A DNA stretch of 64,000 nt from Spirillospora albida. Its GTDB lineage: Bacteria > Actinomycetota > Actinomycetes > Streptosporangiales > Streptosporangiaceae. This document shows, in pieces, positions 58,582 through 64,000 of this stretch (its first letter is position 1; every line of letters begins with the position of its first letter). Below the pieces are notes generated by a model. That model had not been told where the DNA came from, did not search any database, and saw nothing but the letters and a program-made list of their open reading frames with translations. The translations under genes were made by a program, and so were the position numbers. The stretch is taken from contig NZ_JOFJ01000012.1 in the NCBI RefSeq assembly GCF_000718255.1, positions 62,001 to 126,000 of the forward strand, written 5' to 3'.

Positions 58582-59250
58582 TCAGCGGAGTGTCTTCTCG
58601 ATATAGATGTTGACGATGCCGCCGATCGTCTCGCGGCGCGTCTCCGTCCAGCCGAAGTTGTCGTAGAGCGCGAGCGCGGGGCGCTGCAGCTCGGTGGTGT
58701 CGGCGCGCAGGACGCGGTAGCCGTACTCCCGGGCGCGCTCCTCCAGCGCGGTGACCACGGCGGTGCCGTAGCCGCGGCGCTGGACGTCCGGGCGCACGCG
58801 CAGACGGACCATCTCCACGGCGTCGAGGGTGGAGCCGCCGGGGGCGTAGCCGCCGAACGCGCGGGCGCGGCCGCCGGGGACGAGGTCGGCGCGGCGGAGG
58901 CCGCCCATCGCGACGATGGCGCCGCCCGCCTCGCCGACGAGGAACTCCCCGTCGTTGCGCAGGTAGATGTCCTCCATGCGGAAGAAGTCGTGGTCGTAGT
59001 AGACGCCGTCACCGGGGCGGAGACCGACCTGGGCCAGACCCTCGCGGTGCAGGGCGAGGACGGTGGCGTGGTCGGCGGCGCGGTAGCGCCGCAGCCGCAG
59101 GTCGCCGAACGCCCAGACGGGCGGTTCCACCTGGAGGCGGACGAGTGCGCGCGCGCCGGCCCCGGTCGGCTCGGACGCGGGACGCGGGGGCAGGGCGCCC
59201 TCTGCGCGGTCGCCGGACCCGTGCGAGGGGGCGCCGTCGGGTGTGCCCAT
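58582..59250 (-). CDS. GNAT-family acetyltransferase
   Basis: The 222-residue protein has a disordered N-terminus of about 40 residues and a GNAT fold. The acetyl-CoA loop is visible as VRPDVQRRGYG, followed by the helix TAVVTALEERAREYG and the strand YRVLRADTT, then ALALYDNFGWTETRR. The substrate (amine of a small molecule, peptide or protein) is unknown. The start lies six bases after the stop of the XRE/TPR regulator gene, so the two are likely one operon. Confidence 0.93.
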   Translation of the reverse strand: MGTPDGAPSHGSGDRAEGALPPRPASEPTGAGARALVRLQVEPPVWAFGDLRLRRYRAADHATVLALHREGLAQVGLRPGDGVYYDHDFFRMEDIYLRNDGEFLVGEAGGAIVAMGGLRRADLVPGGRARAFGGYAPGGSTLDAVEMVRLRVRPDVQRRGYGTAVVTALEERAREYGYRVLRADTTELQRPALALYDNFGWTETRRETIGGIVNIYIEKTLR

Positions 59251-59256
59251 CCGCGG

Positions 59257-60900
59257 TCAGACCTGCTCGCTGGGGGCCGGATCGCCGGTGGGGCTCGTCA
59301 CCCACGAGCCGGACAGGGCCTCGTAGAAGTCCTTCAGCCCGGGGAAGTCCGGGTGCTTGGCCCCGACGGCGGCACCGATCTGCCGGGCGCGGTGGACGAG
59401 GATGTCCGACCGGTGGGGCTCCGGCAGGTCGAGGATCGCCTCCCGGCCGCCGTGCAGCGCCGCGTCCGGCTCACCGGCGTGCAGCCGGCACATGGCGCGA
59501 TCGAGGCGGACGAGCGTCAGGTCGACGCGGTCGGTCGGGGCGTAGAGGGTGAGCGCGCGGCTCAGCACCTCGTCGCCGTGCCGGTGGTCGCCGAGGCTGG
59601 TGAACGTGTCGCCCTCGTAGAACGCCATCTGCCGGTCGGTGAAGCCGAACACGAGGTCGCCGGTGTCGGCCTTCGACAGCTGGTCGAACACCGACCGGCC
59701 GCGGACCAGGGCGCGCCGGGCGCTGGGCGCGGCGTCGCCGCGGCCGCGCATCGCGAGCATTCCGAGCGCGCGCGCCTCCACGGCGGGCGCCATCGCGGCG
59801 GCCACGCCGGGCGTGCGGCCGGCGAGGTCCTGCGCCTTGCGGGCCAGGTGCAGCGCCTCGCGGGGGTCGCCGTAGTACATCGGGACGAGCGCCTCCCGGA
59901 CGGTCACCCAGGCGCGCAGCTGCCGGTCGCCGGTCTCGTCGGCGGCGGTGCGGGCGGTCCGGAAGAACGACCGGGCGAGCCGGTGGTCACCGAGATTGAT
60001 CATGATCAGGCCGGACAGCCCCGACAGCTGCGCGGCGATCCGGCACAGCCGCTCCTGCAGCTCGACCGGCTGCCGCTTGTCGCACATGCGGCGCACCTCG
60101 CTGAAGTCGAGCAGCACGTCGCAGAGCATCCGCAGGGACGGGGTGGCCTGGTACTGCTGGCCGTACCCGTAGGTCGTCTCCTCCCACTGGTCGAGCATCG
60201 TGGGCGAGACCGTCGCCCCCACGAGCGTGTCGTCCATCTTGCGGCGAAGGTTGTCGACCGCACCGAGGAACTGGCCGTCGAGCGCCACGCCCGCTCCGGC
60301 CAGGAGTTGCAGCAGGGTCCTGCGAAGCACGATGTCCTCCTCTCCTACATCCATCGTTGGGGGGCCGTCGGCGCGGGTGAGGCCCCTGAGGTCGTTGACG
60401 GTGGTCCAGGGCCGCTCCTCGGCCCGGGGGATGATCGCCCCGACGAGCGGGGCCTCGGGTTCGCGCACCCGCGCCCGCTCCCCACCGCGCGGCGGCGGGA
60501 CCGCGGCGCCGGCGGAGGGTCGCACGGCGTGCCCGCGGCCGCAGATGCAGGGGCTCTGGTAGCCCAGGTCGTCGGGCTCGACCCGGTACACGGCGCAGAG
60601 GTAGTGCAGGTACTCCGGCCCGGGTCTCTTGTAGCCGCTCTCGTAGGCCGACAGCAGCGTCTCGCCGAGCCGCGGCGGCGGTTTGCCGTCGATCTCGTAC
60701 AGCGCCCTGACCTGCGCGACGATGTCGGACAGCGCGACGCCGTGGGCCAGCCGGTGGGCCTTGACCCGGCTGGTGCCGAACAGCGGCCCGCACTGCTCGT
60801 GGACGTGCCGCGCGATCTCGTTGGGGCCGAGGTCCCGGGCGAGGCCGGTCGCCCGGATCCTGCGCGCGGTCTCGGTCTCCTTGCGTGGGGGGTCTGACAT
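59257..60900 (-). CDS. XRE-type regulator with TPR-like repeats
   Basis: The 547-residue protein has an N-terminal helix-turn-helix of the XRE kind (about residues 55-115, including ETLLSAYESGYKRPGPEYLHYLCAVYRV), a linker with a CICGRGH segment, and a long helical C-terminal region (about 185-520) with TPR-like repeats that could sense a peptide or partner. Such proteins are frequent in Streptomyces and Actinomadura relatives as pathway or development regulators; none of the targets is known here. GGAG lies four bases before the ATG, with a stronger GAGGAGG just upstream. A 429-base gap with three palindromes separates it from a divergent short gene, where it may bind. Confidence 0.87.
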   Translation of the reverse strand: MSDPPRKETETARRIRATGLARDLGPNEIARHVHEQCGPLFGTSRVKAHRLAHGVALSDIVAQVRALYEIDGKPPPRLGETLLSAYESGYKRPGPEYLHYLCAVYRVEPDDLGYQSPCICGRGHAVRPSAGAAVPPPRGGERARVREPEAPLVGAIIPRAEERPWTTVNDLRGLTRADGPPTMDVGEEDIVLRRTLLQLLAGAGVALDGQFLGAVDNLRRKMDDTLVGATVSPTMLDQWEETTYGYGQQYQATPSLRMLCDVLLDFSEVRRMCDKRQPVELQERLCRIAAQLSGLSGLIMINLGDHRLARSFFRTARTAADETGDRQLRAWVTVREALVPMYYGDPREALHLARKAQDLAGRTPGVAAAMAPAVEARALGMLAMRGRGDAAPSARRALVRGRSVFDQLSKADTGDLVFGFTDRQMAFYEGDTFTSLGDHRHGDEVLSRALTLYAPTDRVDLTLVRLDRAMCRLHAGEPDAALHGGREAILDLPEPHRSDILVHRARQIGAAVGAKHPDFPGLKDFYEALSGSWVTSPTGDPAPSEQV

Positions 60901-61329
60901 AGGTCTCCGGCCTCCTCACCGCTGGTCGGAAACGTCCATCTCGGGGAAGTGGGACGTTCCCGTCACGGCGACCGGTAAGTGGATGGCCACGACAGATAAT
61001 CTCTCGCGCACGCAGCGTAACCCTCACCCCTGGGCCAGCCAAGCGATTCGCAAGAAACGAGCGGCCCGGGGTGTGACCTCCTGCACAGAGGTAGAGATTC
61101 TTCCTCCCGGGGTGGAAGAACTTCCGCCTGAGGTGGGGTAATCCGGTTCTTTGCGCCCTGGATCGCCCCTTGACCCGAGAGGGTGAGAGTTGCAATTCTC
61201 GCCGCGAGTGACGAACTCGATCCGCAGAGTGGATCGACCGCGAGGCGCCGGGCCGCGAGGCCCCGCCGTCCGGGAGACCGGGCGCGGACGGTCCGTGTCC
61301 GCGGCGGGACCGACGGAGGGAGTGCGCAG
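60901..61329. promoter_or_regulatory. 429-base intergenic region with three palindromes
   Basis: No gene is seen in this gap. It contains ACCTC/GAGGT arms at 61076-61092, a near-perfect 23-base palindrome at 61098-61120, and a palindrome matching at seven of eight pairs at 61185-61200. TTGACC at 61170-61175 with CAATTC 17 bases on is a weak possible promoter for the rightward gene. Confidence 0.5.
61098..61120. promoter_or_regulatory. 23-base near-perfect palindrome
   Basis: TTCTTCC, T, CCC, G, GGG, T, GGAAGAA reads the same on both strands except for two T-T positions. It lies 198 bases from the XRE-type gene and 210 from the short divergent gene. Its size suits a dimeric regulator and the XRE/TPR protein is the nearest candidate. 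Confidence 0.55.
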
Positions 61330-61635
61330 GTGATCAGCGACGGCCGCGTCGGATACCTCGAAGAGCTGGAGCACGAGCTCGACACGCGGGGGCTCCTGGC
61401 CCGCGTCGTCCGGACCCGTTCCGGGCCGGCGTTCCTCCGGGTCGTGAACCCGGAGGCCGCGAGCCTCGCCGAGGACGTGACGTGCGCGCCCGCCCCCGGC
61501 GCGCCCGAGTGCCCCCTCTACTACTGGTGGTCCTGGGGCGAGCGCATGCACCGGGTGGACGACCCCGGCGGCGCCGCCCTGAAGGTCGCCAACGTCCTCC
61601 AGCCCCTGACCGGGTGGCCCTCGGGCCACCGCTGA
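61330..61635 (+). CDS. Short conserved-looking protein of unknown function
   Basis: The 101-residue protein begins VISDGRVGYLEELEHELDTRGLLARVV and has a helix, two strands (LLARVVRTRSGPAFLRVVNP) and a tryptophan-rich C-terminal part (YYWWSWGERMH). I recognise no named family. GGAGGGAG eight bases before the GTG is a strong ribosome site and sets the start. The gene is divergent from the XRE/TPR regulator across a gap with palindromes and is followed by a very strong terminator, so it is probably transcribed alone. In actinomycetes such short genes next to XRE-type regulators are often regulated by them; that link is inference here. Confidence 0.72.
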   Translation: MISDGRVGYLEELEHELDTRGLLARVVRTRSGPAFLRVVNPEAASLAEDVTCAPAPGAPECPLYYWWSWGERMHRVDDPGGAALKVANVLQPLTGWPSGHR

Positions 61636-61641
61636 GACCGG

Positions 61642-61702
61642 ACGTGCCCCGTGGGGCCGCGGCCGGTAACGGCGCGGCAGCCGCGGACCCCACGGGGCAC
61701 GT
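61642..61702 (+). terminator. Very strong hairpin terminator
   Basis: A 15-base-pair perfect stem (61642-61656 with 61688-61702) continues, after one bulged A, into a further six pairs (CCGCGG with CCGCGG). It begins six bases after the stop of the short gene. Confidence 0.88.
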
Positions 61703-61839
61703 TCGCCCTCCCCGGCCACGTCACCCCGTCTCCCCGGCGAGTACGAACCGGTCGGCACGGTCCCCTACGATCGGCTCGTACGTGCCGCAGGTCCACGGCG
61801 AGGTGCCGGACGCACCGCCGGCCGGGGAGGGTCCGCCCG

Positions 61840-62826
61840 ATGTCACTCGTTCTCGAATCGCTGCTGCCCTGGGTCCAGGACGGCACACCCGAGAAGGCGT
61901 GCAACGACAGCACGCCGACGATGACCTGCCGGATCGTCTGGAACGTCTCGCACAACACCGACTTCACCCGGTTCTGGGCGACCTGGCTCGACAAGGCGCT
62001 CTGGATCGTCATCACGTTCGTGGTGGCGCTGATCATCCGGAACCTCACGCACCGCACGATCACACGGGTGACGCTGCGGATGGCCGAGGGGACGATGTCC
62101 GAGCGGGTCCGCGAACGGACGCGCACCGTCTTCGACGGCAGTCCCGCCCTGCTCAACCAGCGGCGCGCCCAGCGCGCCAAGACGCTCGGCTCGGTGCTGC
62201 GCTCCATCGCGTCCATCGTCATCATGGGGACGGCGACGTTCAGCATCCTCGGCTCGCTCGGCCTGAACCTGACGCCCATCCTCGCCAGCGCCAGCGTGAT
62301 CGGCGTCGCCGTCGGGTTCGGCGCGCAGAGCATCGTCCGCGACCTCCTCGCCGGGCTGTTCATGCTGCTGGAGGACCAGTACGGCGTGGGCGACATCATC
62401 GACGTGGGCACCGCCAAGGGCACGGTCGAGGCCGTCACGCTGCGGGTCACCCGGATGCGGGACGTCAACGGCGTCGTGTGGTACGTCCCGAACGGCGAGA
62501 TCAAGAAGGTCGGGAACGAGTCGCAGAACTGGGGCCGGACCGTCCTGGACATCCCGGTCGACATCAGCGAGGACACCGAGAAGGTCAAGGAGATCCTCCA
62601 GGCGACCGCCGACGTCCTGGCCGCGGACCCCAACTGGGAGGAGCTCATCCTGGAGCAGCCCTCCGTCTGGGGGGTGCAGGCCCTCGCCGGGGACGCCCTC
62701 GTGATCCGCGTCGTGCTGAAGACCGCCCCGGGCAAGCAGGGCGACGTGGCCCGCGAGCTGCGCGAGCGTGTGAAGAACGCGTTCGACGAGGCGGGCGTCT
62801 CGGTCGCCACCCCCACCGCCGGCTGA
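61840..62826 (+). CDS. MscS-family mechanosensitive channel
   Basis: The 328-residue protein has about four membrane helices (near residues 45-65, 120-140, 143-165 and 168-190) and a C-terminal cytoplasmic domain. The pore helix and following strand GVAVGFGAQSIVRDLLAGLFMLLEDQYGVGDII are the clearest mark of the MscS family. The channel opens when membrane tension rises and lets solutes out after osmotic downshock. GGGGAGG nine bases before the ATG supports the start. The truncated globin gene follows 24 bases on and may be co-transcribed. Confidence 0.93.
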   Translation: MSLVLESLLPWVQDGTPEKACNDSTPTMTCRIVWNVSHNTDFTRFWATWLDKALWIVITFVVALIIRNLTHRTITRVTLRMAEGTMSERVRERTRTVFDGSPALLNQRRAQRAKTLGSVLRSIASIVIMGTATFSILGSLGLNLTPILASASVIGVAVGFGAQSIVRDLLAGLFMLLEDQYGVGDIIDVGTAKGTVEAVTLRVTRMRDVNGVVWYVPNGEIKKVGNESQNWGRTVLDIPVDISEDTEKVKEILQATADVLAADPNWEELILEQPSVWGVQALAGDALVIRVVLKTAPGKQGDVARELRERVKNAFDEAGVSVATPTAG

Positions 62827-62850
62827 TGATCGCATAAGCTGGGGGGCGAT

Positions 62851-63234
62851 ATGGCTGACAAGGTGACCTTCTATGAGGCGGTCGGCGGCGAGGAGACCTT
62901 CCGGCGCCTGGTCCACCGCTTCTACCAGGGTGTCGCGAACGATCCCGAACTGCGCGCGCTCTACCCGGAGGAGGACCTCGGCCCCGCCGAGGACAGGCTG
63001 CGGCTGTTCCTCATGCAGTACTGGGGCGGCCCCGGCACCTACGGCGAGCAGCGGGGGCATCCGCGCCTGCGGATGCGGCACGTCCCGTTCGTGATCGGGG
63101 AGAGGGAGCGCGACCTGTGGCTCAAGCACATGCGCGACGCGGTCGACGAACTCGACCTCCCCGATGAGCTCGAGAAGATGCTGTGGGACTACTTCACGAT
63201 GGCGGCGAAGACGCTCGTGAACGCCCCGTCCTGA
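62851..63234 (+). CDS. glbO: Truncated haemoglobin, group II (GlbO type)
   Basis: The 127-residue protein matches the GlbO group along its length: FYEAVGGEETFRRLV, YWGGPGTYGEQRGHPRLRMRH with the haem-binding histidine in RMRHVPF, and the conserved tryptophan in ERDLWLKHM that marks group II. A tyrosine in RFYQG fits position B10 or its neighbour. Such globins bind oxygen tightly and may protect against nitric oxide, which this genome could make through the nitrate and nitrite reductases of region 1. That functional link is inference, as the genes are far apart. Confidence 0.95.
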   Translation: MADKVTFYEAVGGEETFRRLVHRFYQGVANDPELRALYPEEDLGPAEDRLRLFLMQYWGGPGTYGEQRGHPRLRMRHVPFVIGERERDLWLKHMRDAVDELDLPDELEKMLWDYFTMAAKTLVNAPS

Positions 63235-63274
63235 CCCCGTTCGGGGAGGGGCGCGGCGGGTAGGCCGCCGGGTA

Positions 63275-64000
63275 TGACGGTCTCCCCCTGGTGGCGCGAC
63301 GCCGTGGTGTACGAGGTCTACGTGCGCAGCTTCGCGGACGGGAACGGCGACGGCGAGGGCGATCTGCGGGGCGTGCGGTCCCGGCTCGGCCACCTGCGCG
63401 ACCTCGGGGTGGACGCGCTGTGGCTCACCCCGTTCTACCCGTCCCCGCTGGCCGACGGCGGCTACGACGTCGCGGACTACCGCGGCGTCGATCCCCGCTT
63501 CGGCACGTTGGACGACTTCGACGCGCTGGTCGCCGACGTCCACGCTCACGGGCTGCGCCTGATCATCGACATCGTCCCGAACCACACGTCCGACCGGCAT
63601 CCCTGGTTCCGGGAGGCGGTCGGCGCGCCGCCGGGGTCGCCCGCCCGCGACCGGTACATCTTCCGGCGGGGCAGGCCCGGCCCGGACGGGGAGGACCCGC
63701 CGAACGACTGGCCGTCGGCGTTCGGCGGCCCGGCCTGGACGCGCCTGCCCGACGGGGAGTGGTACCTCCACCTGTTCGCGACCGAGCAGCCGGACCTCAA
63801 CTGGCGCGATCCCACCGTGCGGAGCGAGTTCGAGGACATCCTCCGGTTCTGGCTGGACCGGGGCGTGGACGGCTTCCGCATCGACGTCGCGGCCGGCCTG
63901 GTGAAGGACGCGTCGTTCCGCGACCTCGCCGGACGCGACCACCGCGTCGTGAGCGGCCCGATCTACAGCCGTCCCGAGGTGCACGAGATCTACCGGCGCT
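63275..64000 (+). CDS. GH13 alpha-glucosidase / oligo-1,6-glucosidase (partial)
   Basis: The gene runs off the end of the window. The 242 residues present begin with WWRDAVVYEVYVRSFADGNGDGEGDL, typical of subfamilies of GH13 that act on small alpha-glucosides. Region I is DIVPNHTSDRHPWF, and region II GFRIDVAA has the nucleophile aspartate. The acid/base glutamate lies beyond the window. It should hydrolyse or transfer short alpha-1,4 or alpha-1,6 glucosides inside the cell. Trehalose synthase is an alternative that the missing C-terminal part would settle. It is 40 bases after glbO. Confidence 0.9.

Noticed and set aside
63235..63246. CCCC-GTTC-GGGG hairpin right after glbO.
   Set aside because: A four-pair stem is too short to be called a terminator on its own.

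Overview
The window is GC-rich DNA with short gaps between genes, and many stop and start codons overlap by four bases (ATGA or GTGA). GTG and TTG starts are common. Several gene families point to an actinomycete that makes mycothiol: a close relative of the mycothiol-dependent nitroreductase Rv2466c, an Rv1733c-type membrane protein, a truncated haemoglobin of the GlbO type, a tandem FadE-type acyl-CoA dehydrogenase, and one-component regulators typical of filamentous actinomycetes. A Streptosporangiales relative (for example Actinomadura-like) fits, but that placement is inference. I see no insertion sequence, prophage, CRISPR array, rRNA or tRNA.

Region 1 (1-10.5 kb) is an anaerobic respiration locus. 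One minus-strand operon runs narG-narH-narJ-narI, then a large fused copper nitrite reductase (nirK type), then a small CopD-like membrane protein. Together these would take nitrate to nitrite at the membrane and then nitrite to nitric oxide outside it. The gap upstream of narG carries two palindromes resembling DosR/DevR hypoxia boxes. On its other side lies an Rv1733c-like gene, a family that belongs to the DosR regulon in Mycobacterium tuberculosis.

Region 2 (10.6-23.1 kb) holds an MFS transporter, a class V aminotransferase divergent from a LysR regulator, a secreted serine hydrolase, an ABC export-type pair divergent from a two-component system, a tandem acyl-CoA dehydrogenase and a secreted alpha/beta hydrolase. 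Region 3 (23.1-28.5 kb) is a selA-selB-selD operon for selenocysteine, divergent from a PucR-type regulator; no selenoprotein or tRNA-Sec gene is visible in the window.

Region 4 (28.6-41.2 kb) contains a secreted nuclease, a flavin-dependent oxidoreductase, an esterase, an epoxide hydrolase behind a strong palindromic operator, a fused carboxyltransferase, a Ser/Thr kinase convergent with a SpoIIE-type phosphatase, rpiB, a proline-rich membrane protein and a CooC-like ATPase. Region 5 (41.3-43.9 kb) is an ECF-type metal uptake operon (CbiM, PDGLE protein, CbiQ, CbiO). A good match to the nickel regulator Nur box lies upstream, so nickel is the likelier cargo, and the CooC-like ATPase lies just downstream on the same strand.

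Region 6 (44-64 kb) is mostly housekeeping and accessory metabolism: an Rv2466c-like thioredoxin-fold protein, pepN, malQ, an amidase, a NERD-domain protein, ilvD, small FmdB-type and HNH proteins, a prolyl oligopeptidase, a methyltransferase, a GNAT protein, an XRE/TPR regulator divergent from a short unknown gene, an MscS channel, glbO and the start of a GH13 glucosidase. Several genes in the window show a TANNNT -10 box 6 to 9 bases before an ATG and no good ribosome site, which suggests leaderless transcription. Strong GC hairpins mark several transcript ends.
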